The notes under the pieces were generated by a model, which was not told the DNA's origin, ran no database searches, and saw nothing but the letters and a program-made list of their open reading frames with translations. Below are positions 1 through 8,854 of a DNA stretch of 44,990 nt, one piece after another. Position 1 is the stretch's first letter; every line of letters begins with the position of its first letter. The translations under genes were made by a program, and so were the position numbers. The stretch spans positions 1 through 44,990 of the forward strand of contig NZ_RCBY01000038.1 in the NCBI RefSeq assembly GCF_003838195.1, written 5' to 3'. The stretch is from Okeania hirsuta. GTDB lineage: Bacteria; Cyanobacteriota; Cyanobacteriia; Cyanobacteriales; Microcoleaceae.

Positions 1-1
1 A

Positions 2-160
2 GGGATTTTTGTTAATTATAAATTAGCTAAATCTATAAGCGACCAAAATTTTTACGAGTTTCGAGAAGAGCCAAGTTGGCAGATGCGGTCGGCTTTTGCA
101 AGTAAATTTATCAGTATTTCGCCTACCTTATATTCAGGCCAAAACAGGTACTTTATTTAA
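2..160 (+). CDS. possible 3' end of an unrecognised gene (partial at window edge)
   Basis: A reading frame enters from the left edge and stays open for 52 codons to a TAA at 158-160. The peptide is mixed polar and aromatic (it contains YEFREEPSWQMRSAF and ends GQNRYFI) and is not low-complexity, so it could be the C-terminus of a gene beginning outside the window. I do not recognise the family. An open frame this short can occur by chance in AT-rich DNA, so confidence is limited. From 161 to 374 I see no gene. Confidence 0.3.
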   Translation, partial: GIFVNYKLAKSISDQNFYEFREEPSWQMRSAFASKFISISPTLYSGQNRYFI

Positions 161-374
161 TTTAACTTATAGTTAAAATTGATGAAATACTATTGATAAA
201 TATAGATTACAGAGCAATCAAAAAATCCACTTTGTCTCTGTTTCATTATAGAGAAAGATCAAATAATTTTTCTCTTTATCTTGCCAACCATTGACTTTTC
301 TGCTAAATTCAAGATTACTTTATCTAAGTATTCTATAATTTTCATATAGAACCTAAAACCCTAACGTTATAGTT

Positions 375-935
375 ATGACTGTCTCATTAGTTAGTACTAC
401 ACAAGCAGCTTTTCTACTAAATATTTCAACAGGTAGATTGAGGTTTTTACTCAATAAAGGTCGTGTTATCGGCGCTCGAAAAGTCAAAAGATTTTGGCAA
501 ATTCCTCTCAACCATCGCGGAATGCCAGAGATTACACCAGGTTGTCGTGGTCCTGAAGGTAGTTGGAATAAACTTCAACGCAAAGCTAAGACTATTGTTC
601 ATGTTCTGCGAAAGACTATTGACTATAACCGAGACAATGGAACTTCTCATCCAGCCGTTGCAGTGAAAGTGGGAGATAAAAAGAATTATTGCCATGCCCT
701 TAAAATTAACGGACCTTGCCAAATTGTTTATCAGCCTCATAACCCGAACAAAAGTCAAGCTGGGGGAGCTCGTCTGTGGATTGAAGTAGATCCAGAACAT
801 ATAGTAGAACGAAAATATTTTGTTAATGGAGATTATGGTCCGCCACCGGAAGTAGTTCAGCAGCGTGCAAAAACTAAGGGGGCAAAAAGTAAGAAGAAAA
901 AATCTAAAAAGAAAGGAAAGAATAAAACCAGTTAA
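375..935 (+). CDS. excisionase-type HTH protein, copy 1 of a two-member family
   Basis: A 186-residue protein. Residues 8-45 (TTQAAFLLNISTGRLRFLL, then a W-Q-I-P wing) look like a MerR/excisionase helix-turn-helix. It is followed by a PGCRGPEGSW block, TIVHV, and a second conserved block GPCQIVYQPHNP with GARLWIEVDPEHIVE near residues 115-147. The tail from about residue 163 is a Lys/Ser run with Lys-rich, probably nucleic-acid-binding character. The same blocks occur in the same order in the protein at 41284-41793, so the two are paralogues. DNA binding follows from the HTH; the function of the second block is unknown to me. No strong ribosome-binding site is visible before the ATG. The gene stands alone. 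Confidence 0.75.
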   Translation: MTVSLVSTTQAAFLLNISTGRLRFLLNKGRVIGARKVKRFWQIPLNHRGMPEITPGCRGPEGSWNKLQRKAKTIVHVLRKTIDYNRDNGTSHPAVAVKVGDKKNYCHALKINGPCQIVYQPHNPNKSQAGGARLWIEVDPEHIVERKYFVNGDYGPPPEVVQQRAKTKGAKSKKKKSKKKGKNKTS

Positions 936-1154
936 CTGGATAGTTAACTTGGAAACAGAGAATTTCAATAGCAGTGTCTTGGTACTGTTCTATTTTTTGC
1001 TGTCTAGAAATCGCTAATTATACAGACTATTAACTCAGAAAATTGAACATCTATTTAGCGATCGCTCTCCAACTCTCTTTACTTCCAGCAAGTATTTAGG
1101 GTCATTTTTTGTCTCTAGGCTTGACTTCACAAGGCTTTCAAATTCTCAATCATT
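936..1154. other. short gene-free stretch with decayed toxin sequence
   Basis: Contains a HIP1-like octamer near 1058 and, on the minus strand toward 1155, degraded sequence continuing the VapC-like fragment (PEMIENLKAL is readable after a one-base shift). No intact gene is seen. Confidence 0.4.
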
Positions 1155-1223
1155 TCAGGTCAACGAAGAAGGACGTATAGATTCAGAAATTATATTAGTA
1201 TCTAGCAAATAGTTTAAACTCAT
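1155..1223 (-). pseudogene. VapC/PIN-domain toxin, 5' remnant
   Basis: An ATG at 1223 overlaps the stop region of the upstream antitoxin-like gene (ATGA overlap, typical of vapBC pairs). It encodes only 22 residues before a TGA at 1155-1157: MSLNYLLDTNIISESIRP is the characteristic PIN N-terminus with its first catalytic aspartate (LLDTN). After the stop a one-base shift gives PEMIENLKAL, the expected next segment of a VapC, and then similarity ends. The toxin is therefore broken by frameshift and deletion. PIN assignment rests on the N-terminal motif alone. Confidence 0.6.
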
Positions 1224-1441
1224 AAATCAACCTCTCTCCCTGGTGACTTATCTCGTAAGTTCTCAAAAGTATTATCATCAAAAGTAATTCCTTTTTGTTC
1301 TATTTTTGCCCTAAATTTTTGATAGGCTGAACAAAAATCATTAACCTCTTTAATTTCTATTAAAATTTCTTGGTTATCGGGTAAATTTACTTCCTCTAAT
1401 AACTCGATAGTTTTTCCTTTTTTAATTCCCTTTACTAACAT
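1220..1441 (-). CDS. antitoxin-like small protein (partner of a broken VapC)
   Basis: A 73-residue protein starting MLVKGIKKGKTIELLEEVNL. The short beta-rich N-terminus followed by a charged helix resembles the antitoxins that precede VapC genes in cyanobacteria. Its 3' end overlaps the start of the PIN fragment at 1155-1223 by four bases, the usual translational coupling of such operons. Since the toxin is destroyed, this gene would be an orphan antitoxin. Assignment is from size, N-terminal pattern and context; no DNA-binding motif is certain. Confidence 0.6.
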   Translation of the reverse strand: MLVKGIKKGKTIELLEEVNLPDNQEILIEIKEVNDFCSAYQKFRAKIEQKGITFDDNTFENLRDKSPGREVDL

Positions 1442-1459
1442 ACAGCACTTTCCGATGTA

Positions 1460-1650
1460 ATGAGGTACACCTTATTTTAAGTCAGAAGTAATATCATGTT
1501 CGGTTGAATACTTACACTTTGGAGGAGATAAGGCAGAAGGAAAGAAAAGGTTAGAAGGGAAAAGGTTTTTTATCACTGATTATCCGTTAGCGTAGCTCCC
1601 CCGGAGGGGAACATGATATAAAAAACTAAGAAGATTGGACTGTACCTCAT
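1460..1650. repeat. nested inverted-repeat elements (outer 10-bp IR, inner ATATCATG family)
   Basis: The outer ends are a perfect 10-bp inverted repeat, ATGAGGTACA at 1460 and its complement ending at 1650. Inside, 1491-1619 is a second element with ends ATATCATGTTCGG and (C)CCCGGAGGGGAACATGATAT. The inner family recurs at 11283-11442 and 17607-17784; the right arm (CCGTTAGCGTAGCTCCCCCG) is nearly identical to that at 17607-17784. No coding capacity: these look like miniature non-autonomous elements. The remainder up to 1885 holds no gene that I can see. Confidence 0.6.
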
Positions 1651-1885
1651 AGCAAAGGAAACCCCTGTAAAATTAACTTTTTAAATATCTGTAAATTTAT
1701 ATAATCACTCATTTAAACTTAACTATATTGTAAGTAAAAAAACGGAGAGATTTAATCAGTATTTTGTTATCTAATAACGAAATTAATTCTTGTGATTAAA
1801 ATTACCAAAGATTAATTTTTATGTCACATTTTGATTTGATCTTATAGTTTATGATGCCTTGTAGTTGTTACCTAATCAAGCAGTT

Positions 1886-1967
1886 ATGTCTACTCAACAT
1901 GGTCAGAGTTCAGCCCTTAATGAAGAAGCTCAAAATGTTGATATTATAAATAATACAAAGAGTCTAA
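1886..1967 (+). pseudogene. 5' fragment of a membrane-protein gene split by an insertion sequence
   Basis: ATG at 1886 begins MSTQHGQSSALNEEAQNV and is followed to 1967, where the insertion sequence begins. The last six bases, GTCTAA, are repeated directly after the element at 4150-4155. Removing the element and one copy of the repeat joins codon 27 in frame to 4156-5714, giving an uninterrupted 546-residue protein. The fragment alone would run a few codons into the element (…LIGLWTKSN, then stop). The hydrophilic N-terminus precedes membrane segments found in the 3' fragment. Confidence 0.75.
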
Positions 1968-2017
1968 TTGGACTTTGGACAAAAAGTAACTAACAGTTAG
2001 CGTAATTATTACGCTAA
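1968..2017. repeat. left terminal inverted repeat of the insertion sequence
   Basis: Pairs with 4098-4149. The outer 19 bp are identical in inverted orientation; the inner part shares a TTAGCGTAA-N-TATTAC core with mismatches. Confidence 0.8.
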
Positions 2018-2096
2018 TCAAACAGGATAATACCGCTCTATCTCCAGTGAATTTAATCACTGAAAAAAGGCAATAATTAAGAGTTGTCGCCAGTTC

Positions 2097-3542
2097 CTAA
2101 GAAACTTTTCGTTGTTTTCGAGATTTTTTTTGCCCTTTTGTGATAACTTGATGACGAGTTCGTGGTGTTGTTTTATATCCTTTAATCCGTCCAGAAGAAT
2201 AACCTCGACGTTTGGGAGATCGAGCCATTGTTCCCAAAGTTGAAATTATTCTATAAAAGTCTCTTTGAACTAAACTGGGAGTAATTTTAACTGATTTCTT
2301 ATTCTTCAAATACTGTTCCCAATGATGGGGTAAAACAACAGCTAAATTCCTTGCAGTCCATAAATTAACATAAGCAATGAGTGTTAATTTAAACCAATTT
2401 TCTTCATGTTGGACATCCGGAGTTGAATAAGCAGTCATCAACAATTTTTGTTTACCAAATCGAAACAAATGTTCCATGTCATAACGCTGTCGATCAGACT
2501 CATAGCAATCAATTAAACTCAACTCTTGACGTCGAGAACCAATAACAATTAACCACATCGGTTTCCCAATCTGATTACCTACTTCATCAGTAATATTAAT
2601 TTGTAGTAAAGTAAAAGGATAACGATTCATTTTATAGTTCTGAGTTCCTTTCATTAACATCTGTTTCCAACCCGAAATTGTTACTGTCAGTTGACGACCT
2701 TTTTTAGTAGTAAAAATGCATTGACTAATCCCAGTAGGTTTATGCCAAGTATTCTCATCTTTCAGGTCAAACTTATCTCCATACCAACGAGGATGTCCTG
2801 AAGTAATTTTTTGTTTTTTTTTGCTGATAAATTGACGGTAAAAAACTCGATTACTTCTGATTCTGGTCACAGTAACTAAGTTATTTTGCTTCACTTGTTC
2901 TCCAATAAAATCTCTTTGACTGTAGAAACTATCAGCCACTAAAACTGATAACTTATCTCCAGAGAAAGAACCAGTGTTAAAGATTTTTTCCAGTTGTTTA
3001 TTACCAATGTTAGTAGCCTTTTCTGACGAGGGAACCCTTTCTCCTAATAAGGGAACAGCCCAAGGTACATTACCTGTTGCTATTCCCTCTGGTAAAGCAC
3101 ATATAACTGAATATGAATGGCCAATACTAATGGGTTTATTTCCTTTAATTGGATTAGGATAATGGATAAAGGTTTTGTCTGCTAATGTAGCTGAAAAAGG
3201 ACGGGGACAAGGAGTTGTATCAATTCCAAATAAATGAAAATGTCGGGAAACTGGAGTAGGAATTGTTTGAGATGCAGCCTCTAATAAGTAATTAACTTGT
3301 TGTGAGTAATTATGATCATTTTGAGCGGGTAAAAATTCTTGAATTCCTTTATATAAACTGTTATAATCTCGTCGAAATAAAGGATGTTCAGACAATTCTA
3401 CTACCGAACTTGCGATTTGGTTTGATGAGAGGGCATCTACTAATTCTGTGACAGTTTCTTTTCTAGCATTAACTCCATGATATAAGTTTTCCCTCCAGTA
3501 TAAGAACTCCTTGATGGACTGACTGTTTTCTTGATTTTTCAT
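2097..3542 (-). CDS. DDE transposase of the 2.2-kb insertion sequence
   Basis: A 481-residue protein. Candidate catalytic acids are D108 (FGIDTTPCPRP), D204 (VLVADSFYSQRDF) and E357 (RYDMEHLFRFGKQK). The last fits the R-x3-E-x6-K spacing of IS4-superfamily transposases, though the usual tyrosine is not at its exact place. The basic C-terminus (RSPKRRGYSSGRIKGYK… then Lys/Arg runs) suits DNA binding. The ATG at 3542 lies just inside the divergent control region shared with 3619-4047. No frameshift or stop is present. It would cut and join the element ends. Family assignment beyond DDE/IS4-like is uncertain. Confidence 0.85.
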   Translation of the reverse strand: MKNQENSQSIKEFLYWRENLYHGVNARKETVTELVDALSSNQIASSVVELSEHPLFRRDYNSLYKGIQEFLPAQNDHNYSQQVNYLLEAASQTIPTPVSRHFHLFGIDTTPCPRPFSATLADKTFIHYPNPIKGNKPISIGHSYSVICALPEGIATGNVPWAVPLLGERVPSSEKATNIGNKQLEKIFNTGSFSGDKLSVLVADSFYSQRDFIGEQVKQNNLVTVTRIRSNRVFYRQFISKKKQKITSGHPRWYGDKFDLKDENTWHKPTGISQCIFTTKKGRQLTVTISGWKQMLMKGTQNYKMNRYPFTLLQINITDEVGNQIGKPMWLIVIGSRRQELSLIDCYESDRQRYDMEHLFRFGKQKLLMTAYSTPDVQHEENWFKLTLIAYVNLWTARNLAVVLPHHWEQYLKNKKSVKITPSLVQRDFYRIISTLGTMARSPKRRGYSSGRIKGYKTTPRTRHQVITKGQKKSRKQRKVS

Positions 3543-3618
3543 GGTTGTGAATAATACACCTCTGAATATTAGTGTATATTTTACGCTAACCTAGATGCTT
3601 TCTTAACTATTCAGTCTT

Positions 3619-4047
3619 ATGTCTACACCAATATCCAAGCACACCACTCAATCAGCAGCCATTAGAGGGAAACAAATTCAGAGTTTAATCCGTAAGATGA
3701 AGCAGAAAATTAAGAAAATTGAACGAGAAGGAGAGGTGATTCCTCGTGATTGTCATATCATTCGTTATCAAGTCAATAGAAATCAGAAACTGTACTATTA
3801 TTATAAATTACAATCTACTTCACCGATTTTTCCTATGGCTACTGATAGTCAGAAAAAAACTAAATATAAGTATTTAGGAAAAGGGGGAAGTGAAGCTCAT
3901 ATTGATGCAGTTGAAAAAATGACTCGAAGGAATCTTATTGATGAGTTGGAGAGAGTTGTTCATTCCCTTCAAGAAAGTTATTTAGATATTTGTTTTGGTG
4001 GAGAAATTGAACCAGACCCATCCTATGATCTTCAGGATGATAAATAA
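3619..4047 (+). CDS. passenger protein of the insertion sequence, unknown function
   Basis: A 142-residue protein beginning MSTPISKHTTQSAAIRGKQI, carried within the insertion sequence and divergent from the transposase. The N-terminal half is basic and helical with a KMKQKIKKIEREGE stretch (likely coiled coil or DNA-contacting). The middle has YYYYKLQSTSPIFP and KYKYLGKGGSEAH, and the C-terminus is acidic. I do not recognise a family or catalytic motif. Its position inside the inverted repeats suggests a regulator or accessory factor for transposition; this is inference from location only. Confidence 0.65.
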   Translation: MSTPISKHTTQSAAIRGKQIQSLIRKMKQKIKKIEREGEVIPRDCHIIRYQVNRNQKLYYYYKLQSTSPIFPMATDSQKKTKYKYLGKGGSEAHIDAVEKMTRRNLIDELERVVHSLQESYLDICFGGEIEPDPSYDLQDDK

Positions 4048-4097
4048 TGTGAGAAACGAAGATAATTCCAGATTTGATTTCTAATACAATCACCGAT

Positions 4098-4149
4098 TAG
4101 TTAGTGTAATACTTACGCTAACCACTTTTTCTTTTTGTCCAAAGTCCAA
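4098..4149. repeat. right terminal inverted repeat of the insertion sequence
   Basis: Inverted partner of 1968-2017; directly followed by the second GTCTAA target-duplication copy. Confidence 0.8.
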
Positions 4150-5714
4150 GTCTAACTCAACAGGAAGAATCTCCAAATGGTGATAGTTCAAATAACCAAC
4201 AGAAGTTAGAAGAAATAAATCTATCAAGAGACTTTTTTCTCACACTGAAAAAACATCTTACATGGGATTTTATAGCTAGAATAAAAAGCACAAACTCCCT
4301 TACTGTATGCCTAGTAATATTACAGTTAGTTAGTGGCTATACGACTGTAAGAGTAGCTACGATCGTTTTCTCAAAGTCCAGTAAAATACTCTCTGGTTTT
4401 CTTGGTGGAACTTTTCAATTTTTACTCATATTACTTTTAATTTTCAAAGCAGGAAATGGAGGTCCTAAAAGAAGGTGGTTTTCAATTCTAGTTTTGACTA
4501 TAGTGAGTATCTACTGCAATTTATTTTTTATTTATGATGAAACTTTAGGTGGCGAACTAACAAAAAACTCTCCTAAAAAAATACAAGCTCATAATAGTTT
4601 AGTGAGAAAAGTTAAAAGTAATTTTACAGATAAACTTCCAAGGTTAGAAGCGCAAAAATCTGAATTGGAAAGGCGAATACAGGATGAAATAAATGGCATT
4701 AGAGGAAATCCTCCTGGTTGTGGAGCAGAATGTCAAAAATTGACGTTTGAAAAGGAAAAAGTACAAGATGAAATTAATGAAATTAAAAACATTGCACAGG
4801 ATAATAGAATTAACAATCTACTCGCTCTCTCTGCACAAGAAATTCAAGAACAAAAATTAAAACCAAAAGAAATCTACGATATAAACTTAGAAGCATGGAG
4901 TGCTATTCCTGAAACTTATAAAGTATCACAGCCACAATTTTCTGATTATGAAAATTCTGAAGCTTTTTTAATTCCTTTTGTTAAGGTTTACCAAGAAAGA
5001 GAAGCGATCGCTGTTGCTTCTTTAATAATTGCTGTAATCATAGATGGTTTAGGCTTAGTTTTAGGAAGTATTCCTCCCAGTAAAAATTCATTAGTTTTGT
5101 ATAGAATATTAGCAGAAAGTATCACCTCTCCAATCATAGGAATTAAGAGATTTTCTGCTACTCTCCAAAAATCAATCACAGATAATGTAGAACATTTTGA
5201 TACTAATCTAACTTCACTGTCTAGTAGTACAGGAATAATTAAGTTAGTTGGTATAGATGGTGCTAAATTTTTGATGAATTTTTACAATGCAATTAATAAA
5301 TACGACGAACTGAAGATAGATAAATCTCTACTTTGCTCCAAAGAAACTTATGAAAAGATGAAAATTGAAAATAGCAGTAATGAATCATCTATAGATTCTT
5401 TTGAATATTTAAAGACGGCTTATGAATTATTGATAGATAATATGCGTTATCCTCCTTTTGAATGGATTGAAGAGTATCCAAAAGAAAACCAATTTTCAGA
5501 GCAAATTCTAAATTTAATACCTAATAATCAAAACTTTAATAGTAAAACAAATAGTGAAAAAGGCTGGAAGTTTAGGAAAAACTCTTATAAACAATTCGTG
5601 AATTGGATAACAGAAGAGATTGAAGAACAGCTAACTAATGAACAAGTAAAGGTAACGGGAAAAGTGACACTACACCTTTACGGAAAGCCTAAAGAAGAAA
5701 AAGAGAAAGCATAA
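4150..5714 (+). pseudogene. 3' fragment of the split membrane protein with coiled coil
   Basis: Continues in frame from 1886-1967 after removal of the insertion sequence. The restored 546-residue protein would have three hydrophobic segments at about residues 77-99, 105-125 and 135-155 (LILLLIF and FSILVLTIVSIY cores), a charged coiled-coil region (LPRLEAQKSELERRIQDEI, residues about 188-206 and on), a fourth membrane segment at about 311-333 (IAVASLIIAVIIDGLGLVL), and a polar C-terminal part. This layout suggests an inner-membrane protein with a large helical domain; I cannot assign a family. Translation of this part alone would need the TTG at 4494, leaving most of the first membrane cluster out. 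No other lesion is seen in the 3' part, so the disruption may be recent. Confidence 0.75.
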
Positions 5715-5740
5715 TTATTGCTAAACAAAATTTTTGAAGA

Positions 5741-5774
<34 letters not shown>

Positions 5775-5906
5775 AAAATTACATGGGGATTCTAACCCCA
5801 AGTAATTTTGAACACCCTGTAGACGGTGGGGTATTAAACCCACAAAGAAAATGATAAAACACATAGACTGGGATGGAAAACCCACCCCACTAAAATTAAC
5901 AATTAA

Positions 5907-7433
5907 CTACGCACCAACAGCTTCTTTGGCAGCATACATAACTTCTAAAGAAATCTCCCCAATACCACGTTCTCTCGCAAACTTTTCTGTATTTCGCTTC
6001 ACCTTACCCCGAACAAAACCAGGCACCTTATTCAACTCTGCTTTTGCTTCTTTCGTCCAATTCAAATCAGAATCAGCAGAAATACTCTTAGTAATAACCT
6101 CCTTAGTATCATGCCCACCAAATATTTCTAACAGGTGGTCTTCCATTCCCAAAGTAAAGGAGTTGTAAACCAAATCCGCAATTTGATTAGTTCCCTCATA
6201 ACCCATAAACGGTTTATAACCAATGGGAAAATTCTGAATATGAATTGGTGCAGCAATTACACCACAAGGAATATTCAACCGCTTACCAACATGACGCTCC
6301 ATTTGTGTACCAAAAATCGCGGCAGGTTCCACACGAGCGATCGCATCCCCAATCTCTCCATTATCCTCACTAATTAAAACTTCATCGCAATATTCACTCA
6401 CCTGTTCCCGGAACCAGTCAGCATCATATTTACAATAAGTACCTGCCCAAACTACATGAATACCCATTTCCCGCGCCAAAATTTTTGTCAGAGCAGCAGC
6501 ATGAGTATTATCCCCAAATACCACAACTTTTTTACCAGTTAAATTTTGACAGTCAATGGAACGAGAAAACCAAGCTGCTTGAGAAACGTGCAAAGTTTGA
6601 TTATCAATAAATTCCTCATAGTCAACATTGGCACCTTGAGCATTAACCACCTGCTGAATTTTACGAATACAACGAGCAGTTTCCACCACACCCATAGGAG
6701 TAATGTCAATATAAGGAGTTCCAAACTCTGACTCTAAATATTTAGCTGCCATTATCCCCAATTCGCGATAGGGTGTGAGATTAAACCAAGCGCGAGGTAG
6801 ATTTTTTAAATTGTGAACAGAAGCACTTTCGGGAATGACTTCATTAACTTCGATACCTAAATCTGCCATTAAGCGTTTTAACTCGGTGCAGTCATGTTGG
6901 TTGTGAAAACCCAGGGTAGAAACGCCAATAATATTAACAGAAGGTTTTTCAGTTTTCCCTTCTGGAAGTTCCCCTTTCTTTTTCGCCTTCTCAATATAAT
7001 ATTTAACGATTTGCTGCAAAGTGCTATCCGCTGCTTGGAGTTCGTTAACGCGGTAATGGTTAACATCTGCCAGCATTACATCACCTTTGGCATCTATTTG
7101 AGCGCGTTCGACAAAATTTTCTAGGTCTTCTTGCAAAATGCTGGAAGTACAGGTAGGAGTAAGAACAATTAAATCAGGAGCTTCTTCATTGTCTTTACGG
7201 ATGATATTATCTACCACTTTTTCTTGAGAACCCCGCGCCAATACATTACGGTCAACTACACTGGTGGTGACTGGTGTATAATTACGTTCTCTTTCTAACA
7301 TAGAGCGCATGACATTGAAATAATCGTCACCGAGGGGAGCGTGCATTATGGCGTGAACGTTTTTGAAAGAGCTGGCAACGCGCAATGTGCCAATGTGAGC
7401 GGGACCTGCATACATCCAGTAGGCTAATTTCAT
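5907..7433 (-). CDS. chlB: light-independent protochlorophyllide reductase subunit B
   Basis: A 508-residue protein starting [20 protein letters not shown], the unmistakable ChlB N-terminus, with [13 protein letters not shown] and [19 protein letters not shown] blocks; length matches cyanobacterial ChlB. With ChlN it forms the nitrogenase-like catalytic component that reduces ring D of protochlorophyllide in the dark, receiving electrons from the ChlL Fe-S protein. The C-terminal segment ([28 protein letters not shown]…) is the conserved small C-terminal domain. The frame is intact. chlL and chlN are not in the window, so the gene is not in an operon with them here. The start follows a 5' region without an obvious strong ribosome site. 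Confidence 0.97.
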   Translation of the reverse strand: MKLAYWMYAGPAHIGTLRVASSFKNVHAIMHAPLGDDYFNVMRSMLERERNYTPVTTSVVDRNVLARGSQEKVVDNIIRKDNEEAPDLIVLTPTCTSSILQEDLENFVERAQIDAKGDVMLADVNHYRVNELQAADSTLQQIVKYYIEKAKKKGELPEGKTEKPSVNIIGVSTLGFHNQHDCTELKRLMADLGIEVNEVIPESASVHNLKNLPRAWFNLTPYRELGIMAAKYLESEFGTPYIDITPMGVVETARCIRKIQQVVNAQGANVDYEEFIDNQTLHVSQAAWFSRSIDCQNLTGKKVVVFGDNTHAAALTKILAREMGIHVVWAGTYCKYDADWFREQVSEYCDEVLISEDNGEIGDAIARVEPAAIFGTQMERHVGKRLNIPCGVIAAPIHIQNFPIGYKPFMGYEGTNQIADLVYNSFTLGMEDHLLEIFGGHDTKEVITKSISADSDLNWTKEAKAELNKVPGFVRGKVKRNTEKFARERGIGEISLEVMYAAKEAVGA

Positions 7434-7752
7434 CTAATTTTCTCCGTTTTTTGTTAACTGTTATAGATTTGTTACTTTGATTGTCTCAAATTTTGATGTC
7501 TTTATTCATTTAACGGGACTTTTTGAACAATATTTTTTCAGGTTATCCCATCAACTAGGAACTCAGTTTGTCAGTAAAGCAATAAAATTTTGTTTTATTT
7601 AAGTATTCTTAATTTTTTAGTTAATTTGTGTAAATTAGGGGTTGACAATTGTTTGATATAGGTATATGAAAAAAGCGATCGCTTGTTTATAGTGTGCGAT
7701 CGCTCTCCAGAAAAAAATCAGGTAATGTCCTACAAGTAGTGATTTTCTTGGC
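7434..7752. other. upstream region of chlB, no gene
   Basis: About 320 bp. A pair of GCGATCGC octamers at about 7675-7707 could fold on each other (AGCGATCGCT on both sides of a short loop). No coding sequence is seen. A promoter for chlB must lie here but I cannot place it confidently. Confidence 0.4.
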
Positions 7753-8833
7753 TAAGAGCTGATTCATAAAGTAAATCTTAAATTAGCTAGTCCCTTGACC
7801 ATGAGTGGGATTAATCAGCCATAAATCATTGCTTCACTTACATCTGAATAGACTTCATAATCCTTACATAGCGCGCCTAAATCTATTTAGCCACCCATGC
7901 ATTGCCTTCAACAATCCATCGCGCACGGCAATTGCTCAAAACTCTCTGAGGTTCGTTTGATCACTTCCAATAGCGACGCCATCGCCACAAACCTGCCTAA
8001 CAGCATGGGCAAAGTTTTTACCAGAATAACCCTGATCTACCCTGACCACCTCGCTCTTTCGATAGTTTGTCCTTTGCCTCATTGAGTACAACTACTGCTC
8101 CTAAACGTTCTGAGGCATTTGCCTCACTCACCAGAACTCCAATTATAGCAATGAGCGCTGGTGTATTTACAAATTGCAGGAGATGTCCAATAGCTAAAAT
8201 CTTATATTATAGGCAATTTATTCCCCCTTCCGGAGCTGTTGCCTGCGCACAGCGCTATAATAATCCGAATCGAATCTACCACCATAAGGCGCTTACGGCC
8301 TTTAACTTTCTTACCACCATCGCGCGCCGTAGACAGCTCCCTTTTTTCTGTTGTTTTGACTGCCATAGGAATCAGCGTTCGCAACGGTGGAGTCTTGATC
8401 CCTGTCTAGTTGTGTTCTTAATTTTTGGCGAACTTGATCGTGAAGAAGTGGCCAGAAACCACGATGCTGCCATTTGGTGGAAGTATCTGTATACAGTTGT
8501 GTAGGGTGGTAAGTCATGGGGCATCATTTCCCATTGGAATCCAGTTCTTTGTACATAAAATATACCCCATACGAATTTCTCGGAAATCCACTTGAACAGG
8601 ATGACCAAACCCTTTAGGTTTAGGTAGTAGAGCCTTGAGTATCTCCCCCATACGAATCACTCAGGTCCCTTGGGTATGGTTGACGTTTAGGGTTAGCGAT
8701 CACCTCCGGTTAAGGGTACGCTATCGCAGGTATTAGACTCATTGGTTACAATATGGCTCAACTATACTCAACAATCACACCTAATTTGACTGGGATTAAC
8801 TTTCTTTAGATTCTCTTTATGAATCAGCTCTTA
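7753..8833. mobile_element. decayed IS5-like element with recognisable inverted ends
   Basis: Left end TAAGAGCTGATTCATAAAG (7753) is the complement of the right end ending at 8833; the match extends inward over about 28 bp with small differences (TAAATCTTAAA versus AGAATCTAAAG). The interior encodes a heavily frameshifted transposase on the minus strand. A 306-bp internally deleted relative with the same ends sits at 36847-37152. No clear target duplication remains. Confidence 0.75.
7870..8690 (-). pseudogene. IS5-family transposase, multiple frameshifts
   Basis: Pieces in different frames read in the order expected for a short IS5-like transposase: KGFGHPVQVDFREI, then IFYVQRTGFQWEMMPHDLP and TTVYRYFHQM (N-terminal domain), HDQVRQKLRTQLDRDQDSTV, then GGKKVKGRKRLMVVD (DDE core region, where the aspartate follows MVV), then a degraded NASERLGAVVVLNEAKDKL and VRQVCGDG tail. 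At least four frame changes and stops separate them. It cannot encode an active enzyme. Confidence 0.75.
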
Positions 8834-8854
8834 TATTACTAACTACAAAAATAT

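Larger units (their letters stand above)
1968..4149. mobile_element. complete insertion sequence with transposase and divergent passenger gene
   Basis: A 2,182-bp element. Its left end TTGGACTTTGGACAAAAAG (1968-1986) is the exact complement of the right end (4131-4149), and similarity continues about 30 bp further inward around TTAGCGTAA(T/G)TATTAC. It is flanked by a 6-bp direct repeat, GTCTAA (1962-1967 and 4150-4155), read as a target-site duplication. It carries a DDE transposase gene on the minus strand (2097-3542) and a second gene on the plus strand (3619-4047), divergent from a shared 76-bp gap. Both ends and both genes look intact, so it may be recent or active. The IS family is not certain; the Rx3Ex6K spacing in the transposase points to the IS4 superfamily. 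Confidence 0.85.

Noticed and set aside
447-968. 173-codon minus-strand frame opposite the first HTH gene
   Set aside because: The plus-strand protein has a conserved paralogue at 41284-41793; the minus-strand product has no sensible features.
5851-6377. Plus-strand frames opposite chlB
   Set aside because: Shadows of a certain, fully conserved gene.
7620-7710. TTGACA-like sequence near 7642 with TATATG downstream as a promoter
   Set aside because: Spacing is off and no gene in the proper direction follows; it is most likely chance in AT-rich DNA.
8067-8504. 145-codon plus-strand open frame
   Set aside because: It is the antisense shadow of the decayed IS5-like transposase, whose minus-strand fragments match the family in the correct order.
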